Below, piece after piece: positions 33,198 through 41,778 of a DNA stretch of 64,000 nucleotides. Each line of letters starts with the position of its first letter. Positions within the stretch are counted from its first letter, which is position 1. The DNA comes from Clostridia bacterium (GTDB taxonomy: Bacteria > Bacillota > Clostridia > Oscillospirales > Acutalibacteraceae). The DNA is taken from contig CAAFXS010000076.1 in the NCBI GenBank assembly GCA_900767025.1, positions 1 to 64,000 of the forward strand. The letters are read 5' to 3'. The position numbers were made by a program, and so were the translations under genes. The notes below the pieces were generated by a model. It saw only the letters and a list, made by a program, of their open reading frames with translations. It was not told the DNA's origin and ran no database searches.

Positions 33198-34604
33198 TTA
33201 TTGCTCAACAGGATTGAGCTCAAGGAAGCCGCCGTTATTTGATGAGCCGTAGCCGATATAGATTTTACCGGGATTAAGCTTAACCTCTTTATCATCAAGG
33301 GTTTTCATCCACAGCTTGCCGTCGGTTACTCCCCACCTGATTTCGAGTGCGGTACCCTTTGAAAGAATTGTACCATTTCCGCCGGAAAGCTTGTAATCGC
33401 AATAGGTTTCGGAATTGCCGTAGCCTTTATAATTTTCCTTAACGATATACTCTGTTTCGTCAAAAAGGAAAATCAAATTCTCAAACTGAACCCCTGACTC
33501 ACCGTAAACGGAGTCAAAATCTGTTGTTGTGTACTTACCGCTAACGGTATCATAGCTGAATTTTGCAACCTTTGGGCAGGCAGCTTTTGACCATCTGAAC
33601 TTACAGGTATTAGCAGTGATATCGCTCAGTGCCTGAGGCTCTTTATTAAAGCTGAAGGCGGTAAAGCTGTTGGTGTCAAGCTCGGTATCAAAGCCTTTTT
33701 CGCTGATGAGCTGAGGCAAATTCTTGCCGTTAAGATAGCCTGTATGCTCAACTGCAGTATTTCTGTCGTTATTTCTGCCGAAATAAGTTCCGTCCTCGGT
33801 TAAATTCAAAAGATTGATATGGTCGGTGTTTTCCGTTTTGAAAACAGTATCTGCACCCACATAATCGCCCTTGGACTGAGAAAGACCTGCGTGGATAAAT
33901 ATACTGTCAAAAAGTCCGCTGAATCTGATAAACGGAGGTCTTGCGGAACGGGTTGGACCTACCATTTCGGGAACATCGGTATAATCCGCCCAGAAAAGCA
34001 GAAGCCTTGTGGAAAATTCGCTTTCGCCCTCAAGAACGATATCAGCGTCGTCAATTGCCCACTGGGGTCTTACCGCCTCGGTGGAATACTCGTTTTCAAC
34101 CACCACTGCAACAGGTCTCTTTCCCACAGCGGCGGTATTAAAGCCGCTTTCGCCTGTTAACGGATTAAGCACCGCTTCCTCTTCCTTTACGGCAACATTT
34201 TGCTGCGGCTCCTGTGGCTCTTCCTCTTTTTTATCTGCAAAAAATCCAAAATAGATACCCACTGCGGCACCGATTACAATAACTGCAATCAGTGCAATTA
34301 TCAAAGGCAGCTTCTTATTCTTTTTAGGCGGTTTCTTGTCATTTTTCTTTCTCGGGGGTCGGCTATCATCTTCACGCCTTTTACTGTTAACGGCAGGATG
34401 CAAATCAAAGCTGTCATCCCCTACGCCCTTATCACCGCCGATGCTGTTATAAACCACATCAAAATCAGTAACAGGTCTTTTCGGCGTAGCGTCGGCACGC
34501 CTTACTCTTCCGTTGTCGGAAACGATTGGCGGGTCAACAGGCATATTGGAATTTGCCTTTTTTCTTACCTCATTAAGTATTTCATCAAGCTCACTTTCAC
34601 TCAT
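33198..34604 (-). CDS. DUF3048 domain protein (YerB-like)
   Basis: 468 aa. A basic, disordered cytoplasmic N-terminus (residues 1-97) leads to a single membrane helix (LPLIIALIAVIVIGAAVGIYFGFF, ~98-121 in two parts). An acidic linker and an outside DUF3048 domain follow (RPVAVVVENEYSTEAVRPQWAI, VGPTRSARPPFIRF, DHINLLN, then the C-terminal DUF3048_C part). The family is widespread in spore formers and thought to act at the envelope; its activity is not established. Transcribed alone, convergent with the SASP gene. Confidence 0.85.
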   Translation of the reverse strand: MSESELDEILNEVRKKANSNMPVDPPIVSDNGRVRRADATPKRPVTDFDVVYNSIGGDKGVGDDSFDLHPAVNSKRREDDSRPPRKKNDKKPPKKNKKLPLIIALIAVIVIGAAVGIYFGFFADKKEEEPQEPQQNVAVKEEEAVLNPLTGESGFNTAAVGKRPVAVVVENEYSTEAVRPQWAIDDADIVLEGESEFSTRLLLFWADYTDVPEMVGPTRSARPPFIRFSGLFDSIFIHAGLSQSKGDYVGADTVFKTENTDHINLLNLTEDGTYFGRNNDRNTAVEHTGYLNGKNLPQLISEKGFDTELDTNSFTAFSFNKEPQALSDITANTCKFRWSKAACPKVAKFSYDTVSGKYTTTDFDSVYGESGVQFENLIFLFDETEYIVKENYKGYGNSETYCDYKLSGGNGTILSKGTALEIRWGVTDGKLWMKTLDDKEVKLNPGKIYIGYGSSNNGGFLELNPVEQ

Positions 34605-34698
34605 ATAAATTCTCCATAATATTGTTATTTTATAACGATATTATACCATATATTGAGTAAAGGTCTATATAAAACACCAAATTGTAATATAATTGAAA

Positions 34699-36507
34699 TC
34701 AAATTTTAAATGAATGGATATTGCCTGCGTTGTCAAGAACATATAATGTTTCGCCGATATATGTTACTCTTTGCGCATAATCAAATTCCTCTGTGGGATT
34801 AATAATCAGCTTATCGGTTAACGAAATGCTTTTGCCCTCAAGCTTAATTACCACTGCACCCGATTTATCAGTACCCGAATCGGTATCATAAAAATCCGCA
34901 TCAAATGCAATATAGCCTTGCTGACGGTTAATGCATATTGCCCTGTGGTTATACTGTGCATTTGACCAGGAATTTTCGATTACAAGGCTGTCAAGAACCT
35001 TCGGGCTTTCCGGTGCGGAAACATCGAAAAGTGCCAGCTTAATTCCTCCGTCATCCGAATAACCGATACCGAAAATTGTATTTTCATCAATGCTCAAAAG
35101 CTGACTTGAAAAGCCTGTAATCTCAACACTGCCCTTTATAACGGGACTTCTTGGATTTGAAAGGTCTATAACAAAAAGCGGGTCGGTTTCCTCATAGGTA
35201 ATAACATAAGCCGTATCGCCTACATATTTAACCGCTTTAATTTCCTCTTTTTTAGCAAAGCCGGTAACCTGGCCAACCTGATTTAGATTGCTGTCAAGGA
35301 CATAAAGATTATTAGCCTTGCCGTCGGTGGTTGCTATTCTGAAATAATCGTTTCTTTCATCCATTGAAAACTGATTGTTAACATATCCGTTAACCGTAGC
35401 CTTTGCAGTGATTTCAATACCGCTTTGGGCAAGATTAATCTTTACTATCTCCGTATTATCATTGCCGTAAAGAGCAAGGTAAAGATTTTCCTTACTGCAA
35501 TAAATATTTGAGTTGCAGCCGTATACTGCCTTTGTGTCAATACGGCAACTGTCTTCTTCAGAGGCATTAAGAGTGTTGTAAGCGCTTACAACCGTATAAG
35601 TGGGATAGTCACAACCGTTTGCATATGCAATACTATCGGCGGAAAGTGTTATTTCCTTTTCGCCCTGATACAGATTAACATAATAATCCTCTTTACCTTT
35701 ACAGTTATAAAGGAGCTTTTGGGAAACAACATAAACATTGTCATCAATCACACGGGAGCTGAAAAAGCTACCGCTTTGATAATATGATTTTATCAGCTTT
35801 GGTGAGGTTATATCGCTAATATCGTAAAAATGTATTCCTGTACTGTCTTTCCCTACACCGTAATGCTCTCCGTAAACAACATCATCATATACGGTTTTAC
35901 AGGTCAGGACTGTCAGTATGTTACCGTTTACATATATTTCAGCAACATATTCATTTGCAGGGTCATAATCATAAGTTTTAAAGTCGGTAATCTCACCCAC
36001 AAGCCTTGTGTCTTTATAGATTTTAACAATACTGTTTTCCGCAACATAATAGATATATGTTCCGTCATTTTTGAGAATATCACCCTCGTCAACGCCGTCG
36101 GTTTGAACATAGGTTTCACCGAAATTATTTGATGCACTGATTTCTTCCCCTGCGGCACTGTCCTTATATTCATTGACACCGTATAAAAATATGCCCTGCT
36201 CACTTTCCTTTTCGACCTTATTCTTTATTTGCTCATAGCTTTCAAAGGTGGAAAGGACACCGTTTGATGCAGATTCTTGGGTATCGTCAGTGCTGAGCTT
36301 GGGAACTGATAATATACCAATTATAAGAGTAAGACACGCCGCCGCACTGACAATTGCTTTAAAGGATTTTTTCTGATAAAATTTCAGCCTTGCCTTTGGC
36401 TTATCGGGTAAAATTTTTTCAATGCTTTCACCGCAAAGGCTGTCAGGTGCGGAAATTCCGTCACTGTCAAATTTTTGCTTTATATATTCAAAATCATTAT
36501 TTTTCAT
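34699..36507 (-). CDS. Membrane-anchored beta-propeller protein, putative anti-sigma partner
   Basis: About 602 aa. A short cytoplasmic N-terminus (MKNNDFEYIKQKFDSDGISAP) precedes one membrane helix (AIVSAAACLTLIIGILSVP, ~50-70). The rest is outside, with the secreted beta-propeller domain (AEISASNNFGETYVQTDGVDEGDI, GIHFYDISDITSPKLIKSYY, FVIDLSNPRSPVIKGSVEI, ALFDVSAPESPKVLDSL). Its gene overlaps the ECF sigma gene (GTG inside GGGTGA, ATG at 36507 preferred). This suggests that the N-terminus binds the sigma factor and the propeller senses an outside signal; that role is inference. Confidence 0.85.
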   Translation of the reverse strand: MKNNDFEYIKQKFDSDGISAPDSLCGESIEKILPDKPKARLKFYQKKSFKAIVSAAACLTLIIGILSVPKLSTDDTQESASNGVLSTFESYEQIKNKVEKESEQGIFLYGVNEYKDSAAGEEISASNNFGETYVQTDGVDEGDILKNDGTYIYYVAENSIVKIYKDTRLVGEITDFKTYDYDPANEYVAEIYVNGNILTVLTCKTVYDDVVYGEHYGVGKDSTGIHFYDISDITSPKLIKSYYQSGSFFSSRVIDDNVYVVSQKLLYNCKGKEDYYVNLYQGEKEITLSADSIAYANGCDYPTYTVVSAYNTLNASEEDSCRIDTKAVYGCNSNIYCSKENLYLALYGNDNTEIVKINLAQSGIEITAKATVNGYVNNQFSMDERNDYFRIATTDGKANNLYVLDSNLNQVGQVTGFAKKEEIKAVKYVGDTAYVITYEETDPLFVIDLSNPRSPVIKGSVEITGFSSQLLSIDENTIFGIGYSDDGGIKLALFDVSAPESPKVLDSLVIENSWSNAQYNHRAICINRQQGYIAFDADFYDTDSGTDKSGAVVIKLEGKSISLTDKLIINPTEEFDYAQRVTYIGETLYVLDNAGNIHSFKI

Positions 36508-36512
36508 AACTG

Positions 36513-37025
36513 TCACCCTAAAAAATTTCTCATTTTTGTTAAGCTTCGTGATAAATTTGAACGAACACTGCCCGGTGTCAAGCCGGTAATTTTTGAAATT
36601 TCATTACTGCTAAAGCCTGCCACCACCGACAGAAGAACAATATTGCGCTCCTGCTCATTTAAAATATTCAGCCCCTCCTGTAACTCAGCGGTGTGAGTGT
36701 TAATGCAATTCGATACTTTTGCTGAATTTTTAAAATCGTCAATGTCTGCGTTTTGCCTTTGCTTGACCTGACTGTCTATGTATTTTGAGCAAACGGCAGA
36801 CTGGATTTTGAAAATCCATGAGGAAAAGGCCGAGGCCTTCCTCAAATCCACTATTTCCTCATAGGCAAGCAAAACGGCGTCGCACACAGCGTCCTGTGCA
36901 TCCTCGTGGTTCCCCAGCCTGTAAAATGCATAGCGGTAGAGCCTGTCCTTATACAGCTCATATAACTGTGCAAAGGCAGATTTGTCACCGCATTTAGCAG
37001 AATTAATCAAATTCTTTTCGTTCAT
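36513..37025 (-). CDS. ECF-type RNA polymerase sigma factor
   Basis: 170 aa. Region 2 (AFAQLYELYKDRLYRYAFYRLGNHEDAQDAVCDAVLLAYE) binds core and the -10. Region 4 (LNEQERNIVLLSVVAGFSSNEISKITGLTPGSVRSNLSRSLTKMR) is a helix-turn-helix. I start at the ATG 37025 with GGTGGTG upstream instead of the GTG at 37037. The partner gene downstream is translationally coupled. It probably reads its own promoter, but I do not see an unambiguous ECF promoter upstream. Confidence 0.93.
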   Translation of the reverse strand: MNEKNLINSAKCGDKSAFAQLYELYKDRLYRYAFYRLGNHEDAQDAVCDAVLLAYEEIVDLRKASAFSSWIFKIQSAVCSKYIDSQVKQRQNADIDDFKNSAKVSNCINTHTAELQEGLNILNEQERNIVLLSVVAGFSSNEISKITGLTPGSVRSNLSRSLTKMRNFLG

Positions 37026-37226
37026 ATTATTCACCACCGATAACAGCTGTCATAAGTTAAGTATAGAAAAAAAGCGAAAGTGTTGCAAGAAATTTTTGAT
37101 AGTTATAACCTTTTACGAGTTTGTTACAAATTTAACAATATTTGTAAAAAGCTTTAGAAAATCGCACAAAATTATTGTGATTTTATTGTCATTTTTATGA
37201 CAAACGCAGAAAACACGCAAAAATTA

Positions 37227-37255
37227 TTGCAATCATAACAGTTTGATATTATTAT
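37227..37255 (+). promoter_or_regulatory. Promoter of adhE
   Basis: TTGCAA (37227-37232), 17 bp, TATTAT (37250-37255). Predicted start near 37262, directly before the Rex operator. Confidence 0.65.
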
Positions 37256-37267
37256 ATTGACAACAAA

Positions 37268-37285
37268 TTGTTAAATAATTAACAA
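37268..37285. promoter_or_regulatory. Rex (redox-sensing repressor) operator
   Basis: TTGTTAAATAATTAACAA is a perfect palindrome matching the Rex consensus TTGTTAANNNNTTAACAA. It lies between the predicted adhE start point and the ribosome site, where bound Rex would block transcription. Rex leaves DNA when NADH rises, so adhE would be induced when reducing power must be disposed of as ethanol. Confidence 0.9.
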
Positions 37286-37304
37286 TTCATATGGAGGAAT
37301 ACAA

Positions 37305-39902
37305 ATGGCTAAAGAAATTATCGACAGTGTTGAAAAGCTTGAAGCCGAGCTTGCAAGGGTTCGCAAGGCTCAGGAAGAGTTTTCAACCTACACTCAGGAG
37401 CAGGTAGACAAAATTTTCTTTGCTGCTGCAAAGGCCGCCAATATGGCGAGAATTCCCCTGGCAAAAATGGCAGTTGAGGAAACCGGTATGGGCATAGTTG
37501 AGGATAAAATTATCAAAAATCACTATGCCGCCGAGTACATTTATAATAAGTATAAGGACACAAAAACCTGTGGAGTTATTGAGGAAAACAAGGCTTACGG
37601 CACAATGAGGATTGCAAACCCCATCGGTGTTATTGCCGCCGTTATCCCCACAACCAACCCCACATCAACTGCAATATTCAAAACACTTATTGCTCTTAAA
37701 ACAAGAAACGGTATCATTATTTCCCCTCACCCCAGAGCTAAAAAATCAACTGCCGCTGCTGCAAAAATCGTGCTTGACGCGGCTGTTGAGGCAGGCGCAC
37801 CCCAGGGCATTATTTCCTGGATTGACGCACCGTCACTTGATATGACAAACCTTGTTATGAAGGAGGCTGACATCATCCTTGCAACAGGCGGTCCCGGTAT
37901 GGTTAAAGCCGCATACTCCAGCGGCAAGCCTGCACTTGGCGTAGGCGCCGGCAACACTCCTGCTATCATTGACGAAAGTGCTGATATTCTCAAGGCAGTT
38001 AACTCAATCATTCATTCAAAAACCTTTGACAACGGTATGATTTGTGCATCGGAGCAGTCCTGCATCGTTGACAAAAAGATATACAAAGAAGTACGCAAAG
38101 AATTTGAGGACAGAGGATGTTATTTCCTTAAGGGCGATGAAATCGACAAGGTTAGAAAAACAATCATCATCAACGGCGCGCTTAATGCAAAAATCGTTGG
38201 TCAAAAGCCTGTTACCATTGCCGCTTTGGCAGGGGTAAAGGTGCCTGAGGAAACTAAAATCCTTATCGGTGAGGTTGAGTCTGTTGACATCAGCGAGGAG
38301 TTTGCTCACGAAAAGCTTTCCCCTGTTCTTGCAATGTATAAGAGCGAGAGCTTTGAGGACGCTCTTGCCAAGGCTGAAAGGCTTATTGCCGACGGCGGCT
38401 ACGGTCACACCTCATCAATTTATCTTAACGAAACTACTGAAAGAGCAAAGATTGACGAGTTTGCAGAGCGTATGAAAACCTGCCGTATTCTTGTTAACAC
38501 ACCGTCCTCCTTTGGCGGTATCGGTGACCTTTACAACTTCGACCTGGCTCCGTCACTTACTCTTGGTTGCGGCTCCTGGGGCGGAAACTCTGTATCAGAA
38601 AATGTTGGTGTTAAGCACCTGCTGAATATCAAAACCGTTGCGGAAAGAAGGGAAAATATGCTTTGGTTCAGAGCTCCTGAAAAGGTTTATATCAAAAAAG
38701 GCTGTCTGCCTGTTGCTCTTGATGAGCTTGGCACGGTTATGGGCAAGAAAAAGGTATTTATCGTAACCGACTCCTTCCTTTACAACAACGGCTACACCAA
38801 GCCAATCACCGACAAGCTTGATTCCATGGGCATTACTCATTCAACCTTCTTTAATGTTGCGCCGGACCCAACACTTGCCTGTGCAAAGGAGGGCGTTGCC
38901 CAGATTAACGCATTCCAACCTGACTGCATTATTGCTGTTGGCGGCGGTTCTGCTATGGACGCGGCAAAGATTATGTGGGTACTCTATGAGCATCCCGAGG
39001 TTGATTTCTTTGACCTTGCAATGAGATTTATGGACATCCGCAAGAGAGTTTATACCTTCCCGAAAATGGGTGAAAAGGCATACTTTATTGCAATTCCCAC
39101 ATCAGCAGGTACAGGCTCGGAGGTAACTCCCTTTGCAGTTATCACCGACGAAAAGACAGGCACAAAATATCCTCTTGCAGATTATCAGCTTATGCCTAAT
39201 ATGGCAATAGTTGACGCTGACCTTCATATGAACGCGCCAAAGGGACTTACCGCCGCATCGGGTATTGACGCAGTTACCCACGCACTTGAGGCATACGCAT
39301 CAATGATGGCAACGGAATACACCGACGGTCTTGCAATCGAGGCACTTAAAAACATCTTTAAGTATCTTCCGAGAGCATACGACAACGGACCAAATGACCC
39401 GGAGGCAAGAGAAAAAATGGCTAACGCCGCCACAATGGCAGGTATGGCATTTGCCAATGCATTCCTCGGTGTATGCCACTCAATGGCTCACAAGCTGGGC
39501 GCCTTCCATCATCTTCCCCACGGCGTTGCAAACGCACTGATGATTAACTATGTGCTTGAGTTCAATGCTGACGAGGCTCCTGCAAAAATGGGTACCTTCA
39601 GCCAATATGACCATCCGAAAACTCTTTCAAGATATGCAGAGGTTGCAACTGCTCTGGGTATCGGCGGCAGAACCGACGAGGCTAAGCTCAAGGGTCTTAT
39701 GAAAGCCATTGATGAGCTTAAGGAGCATTGCGGTATCAAGAAATGCATCAAGGATTACGGTGTTGACGAGCAGTATTTCCTTGATACTCTTGACGATATG
39801 GTTGAGCAGGCATTTGACGACCAGTGCACAGGCGCTAACCCGAGACTTCCGCTTATGAGCGAAATCAAGGATATGTACCTGAGAGCATACTACGGCAAAT
39901 AA
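37305..39902 (+). CDS. adhE: Bifunctional acetaldehyde-CoA / alcohol dehydrogenase
   Basis: 865 aa, the usual AdhE length. Residues 1-~440 are the CoA-acylating aldehyde dehydrogenase (IPTTNPTSTAIFK, nucleophile Cys in NGMICASEQS near 245, SFGGIGDLYNF). Residues ~455-865 are the iron-dependent alcohol dehydrogenase (AVGGGSAMDAAKI, IPTSAGTGSEVTPFAVI, iron ligands in GVCHSMAHKLGAFHHLPHG). It converts acetyl-CoA to ethanol with two NADH and is expected to form filaments called spirosomes. Ribosome site GGAGG, perfect Rex site upstream. Confidence 0.98.
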   Translation: MAKEIIDSVEKLEAELARVRKAQEEFSTYTQEQVDKIFFAAAKAANMARIPLAKMAVEETGMGIVEDKIIKNHYAAEYIYNKYKDTKTCGVIEENKAYGTMRIANPIGVIAAVIPTTNPTSTAIFKTLIALKTRNGIIISPHPRAKKSTAAAAKIVLDAAVEAGAPQGIISWIDAPSLDMTNLVMKEADIILATGGPGMVKAAYSSGKPALGVGAGNTPAIIDESADILKAVNSIIHSKTFDNGMICASEQSCIVDKKIYKEVRKEFEDRGCYFLKGDEIDKVRKTIIINGALNAKIVGQKPVTIAALAGVKVPEETKILIGEVESVDISEEFAHEKLSPVLAMYKSESFEDALAKAERLIADGGYGHTSSIYLNETTERAKIDEFAERMKTCRILVNTPSSFGGIGDLYNFDLAPSLTLGCGSWGGNSVSENVGVKHLLNIKTVAERRENMLWFRAPEKVYIKKGCLPVALDELGTVMGKKKVFIVTDSFLYNNGYTKPITDKLDSMGITHSTFFNVAPDPTLACAKEGVAQINAFQPDCIIAVGGGSAMDAAKIMWVLYEHPEVDFFDLAMRFMDIRKRVYTFPKMGEKAYFIAIPTSAGTGSEVTPFAVITDEKTGTKYPLADYQLMPNMAIVDADLHMNAPKGLTAASGIDAVTHALEAYASMMATEYTDGLAIEALKNIFKYLPRAYDNGPNDPEAREKMANAATMAGMAFANAFLGVCHSMAHKLGAFHHLPHGVANALMINYVLEFNADEAPAKMGTFSQYDHPKTLSRYAEVATALGIGGRTDEAKLKGLMKAIDELKEHCGIKKCIKDYGVDEQYFLDTLDDMVEQAFDDQCTGANPRLPLMSEIKDMYLRAYYGK

Positions 39903-39952
39903 TCGGTTGAATAATTTTGATTATTCATTTATAATTAACAGGGGGTGTCTTT

Positions 39953-40696
39953 ATGGCAACTATTATTGAAAAACAGGACCACAAAACCTTATACCGTGAC
40001 GGTGATAAGCTTATTAAAGAATTTGACGATACCTTTTCAAAGGCACAGGTGCTCAACGAAGCCCTTAACACCGCCAGAGTTGAGGAAACAGGACTTAAAA
40101 TTCCTAAGCTCCTTGATGTTAGAAAAACCGAAACCGGTTGGGCAATTACAAGAGAATATATTGAGGGCAAAACCCTTTCGGAGCTTATGAAGGAAAATCC
40201 CGACAGATTTGACGAATATCTTGAAAAATTTGTTGACCTTCAGCTTGAAATTCATTCCAAAACCGCTCCGCATCTTAACAAAATCAAGGATAAGATGCAC
40301 GCAAAAATCAGTGCGTCGGATTATGAGGCAACTCTCAGATATGACCTGCACAACAGGCTTGAGGGTATGAAAAAGCACAAAAAGGTGCTCCACGGCGACT
40401 ACTGCCCTGCAAACATAATCGTTACCGAAAACGGCGATTATTACATTATCGACTGGGCACACGCTACTCAGGGCAACGCCTCAGCCGATGCCGCAAGAAC
40501 ATATCTTATCTTTAATCTGCAAAACCGCAAGGATGTGGCAGAAAAATATCTTGACCTTTTCTGCAAAAAGGCAGATATTCCAAAGCAGCTTGTTCAGCAG
40601 TGGATGCCCATTGTTGCCTGCTCCCAGAGCACAAAGCATATCCCCGGCGAAAAAGAACTCCTTGACAGCTGGGTAAATGTTTTCGATTTCCAGTAA
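39953..40696 (+). CDS. APH/choline kinase-fold phosphotransferase
   Basis: 247 aa. Kinase-like fold with Brenner's motif in VLHGDYCPANIIVTENG near residue 143 and the metal-binding IIDWAHATQGN that follows. A short N-lobe contains TGWAITREYIEGKTLSEL. Such proteins phosphorylate small molecules such as choline, homoserine or aminoglycosides; the aminoglycoside-specific active-site loops are not evident, so drug resistance should not be assumed. It lies 50 bp after adhE on the same strand with GGGGGTG as ribosome site and may be co-transcribed. Confidence 0.8.
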   Translation: MATIIEKQDHKTLYRDGDKLIKEFDDTFSKAQVLNEALNTARVEETGLKIPKLLDVRKTETGWAITREYIEGKTLSELMKENPDRFDEYLEKFVDLQLEIHSKTAPHLNKIKDKMHAKISASDYEATLRYDLHNRLEGMKKHKKVLHGDYCPANIIVTENGDYYIIDWAHATQGNASADAARTYLIFNLQNRKDVAEKYLDLFCKKADIPKQLVQQWMPIVACSQSTKHIPGEKELLDSWVNVFDFQ

Positions 40697-40707
40697 TAAT
40701 CAGCAAA

Positions 40708-40733
40708 AATCCCTGTTCCGCAGAACAGGGATT
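40708..40733 (+). terminator. Terminator of the adhE-kinase unit
   Basis: AATCCCTGTTC/GAACAGGGATT with loop CGCA, followed by TTTTTATT. Confidence 0.85.
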
Positions 40734-40755
40734 TTTTATTCATATCAAAATATTT

Positions 40756-41190
40756 CTACAATAGCTCAAGAACATATTGCATATCATTTAACGGTACAAA
40801 TTCATTTTTTTCAATTAACTCTTTAACCCTTTCACTTGACGCCCACATTGCATCGCAGGTTTCGCCCTCCTGCAAAACCACATCATCAATACTGCAATCG
40901 TGTTCAAATATCCAAACATCGCAGAAATCGGGATGGATGGGTCTTTTAATTGACTTATACAAACACCCCTTGCTTTTGTCAAGAGTTATTCCAAGCTCCT
41001 CCTTAACCTCACGCACTGCACCGGTAATACTGTCCTCACCTGCAAGGACGGACCCACCGGTGCACTCCCATTTTAACGGAAAGTGCTTGTTTGCAGTTCT
41101 TTTTGAAATCAGCCATTGATTTTTACTGTTTTTTATCCATATATGAACAACAAGATGGTATTTCCCGCTTGGTTGCTCACGCCTTAACAT
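40756..41190 (-). CDS. Nudix hydrolase
   Basis: 144 aa. The Nudix box is complete: GSVLAGEDSITGAVREVKEELGI fits G-x5-E-x7-R-E-U-x-E-E-x-G-U when read from the first Gly, and supplies the Mg2+ ligands. The start YHLVVHIWIKNSKNQWLIS and KWECTGGS recall the isopentenyl-diphosphate isomerase-like and YfcD-like Nudix group. It cleaves a nucleoside diphosphate linked to another group; substrate unknown. It lies 24 bp downstream of the pyrophosphatase-like gene and probably shares its transcript. Confidence 0.9.
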   Translation of the reverse strand: MLRREQPSGKYHLVVHIWIKNSKNQWLISKRTANKHFPLKWECTGGSVLAGEDSITGAVREVKEELGITLDKSKGCLYKSIKRPIHPDFCDVWIFEHDCSIDDVVLQEGETCDAMWASSERVKELIEKNEFVPLNDMQYVLELL

Positions 41191-41214
41191 CGTTTCACCT
41201 GTCAGCTTTCGGTT

Positions 41215-41559
41215 TTAATCATAAACATCCCACAGCTCTTCCATAACAACATCAATATCAAAATACTGCTCCTGAAAATGTGTTAGCTTTATTATTTCTT
41301 CCTTGGTAAAATTTGAGCCCTGCGGTGCAACAACAAGCTTGTTTTCCGCATCGTTATGCCTGATAATTGTTGCGATTATTTCACCTGTGAATGCTTCAAC
41401 AGGCTCGTCAACACCGATTATATAGGCATCTTGAAATTCACCGTCCTCAGCCATAACACCGTCAATATACCCGTAATTAATAGGATAAACAATGCTACTG
41501 TGATTTGGGTGAACAGAGCCCAGCGGTCTGTCCACGGTTACTGTTACAATCTTTCTCAT
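41215..41559 (-). CDS. Short inorganic pyrophosphatase-like protein
   Basis: 114 aa. It keeps the substrate-site core of family I pyrophosphatases: VYPINYGYIDGVMAEDGEFQDAYIIGV, with the Asp residues of DGE-QDAY as metal ligands, and a matching VEAFTGEIIATIIR. It is much shorter than usual (~170 aa), so it is the compact clostridial variant; activity is inferred. I start at the ATG 41559, 5 nt from GGAGGG. The leader is remarkable: promoter, 5S-rRNA-like RNA and terminator within 140 bp. Confidence 0.8.
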   Translation of the reverse strand: MRKIVTVTVDRPLGSVHPNHSSIVYPINYGYIDGVMAEDGEFQDAYIIGVDEPVEAFTGEIIATIIRHNDAENKLVVAPQGSNFTKEEIIKLTHFQEQYFDIDVVMEELWDVYD

Positions 41560-41573
41560 CAAATCCCTCCAAT

Positions 41574-41667
41574 AAAAAATGCTCTTGTATCATCAAAATA
41601 CAAGAGCTTTACTACTGTGTTCGGAATGGGAACAGGTTATCTCAATTTTTTATCAGTACCGACCGAC
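41574..41667 (-). ncRNA. 5S rRNA-like leader RNA ending in a terminator
   Basis: The minus strand contains CCTGTTCCCATTCCGAACAC followed by AGTAGTAAAGCTC (41604-41637), the helix III/loop C core of 5S rRNA nearly base for base. The 3' third of 5S rRNA is absent. In its place GCTCTTGTAT/ATACAAGAGC (41581-41607) forms a 10-bp hairpin followed by T6 (41574-41579), an intrinsic terminator directly before the ribosome site. CUC of the 5S-like helix II would be shared with the terminator stem, so the two folds may compete. Confidence 0.7.
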
Positions 41668-41673
41668 AAGGTC

Positions 41674-41702
41674 ATATTAGCATAAGTTTTCATTACAGTC
41701 AA
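41674..41702 (-). promoter_or_regulatory. Promoter of the 5S-like RNA and pyrophosphatase-like gene
   Basis: TTGACT (41697-41702), 17 bp, TAATAT (41674-41679) on the minus strand. Start expected near 41667, immediately before the 5S-like part, so the element is transcribed as the leader's first segment. Confidence 0.75.
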
Positions 41703-41778
41703 GAGAATTATAATAATCGTTGTTATCAAACACAATATTTTTCATATCTTTTCTTTACATAAAGCTATCAAATTTCAG

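Noticed and set aside
39953..40696. Aminoglycoside resistance gene
   Set aside because: Only the general APH/choline kinase motifs are present, and the position next to adhE suggests a metabolic kinase.
41611..41637. A true 5S rRNA gene on the minus strand
   Set aside because: Only the central 5S core is present; the 3' third and the helix I partner strands are missing and no 16S or 23S gene is near.
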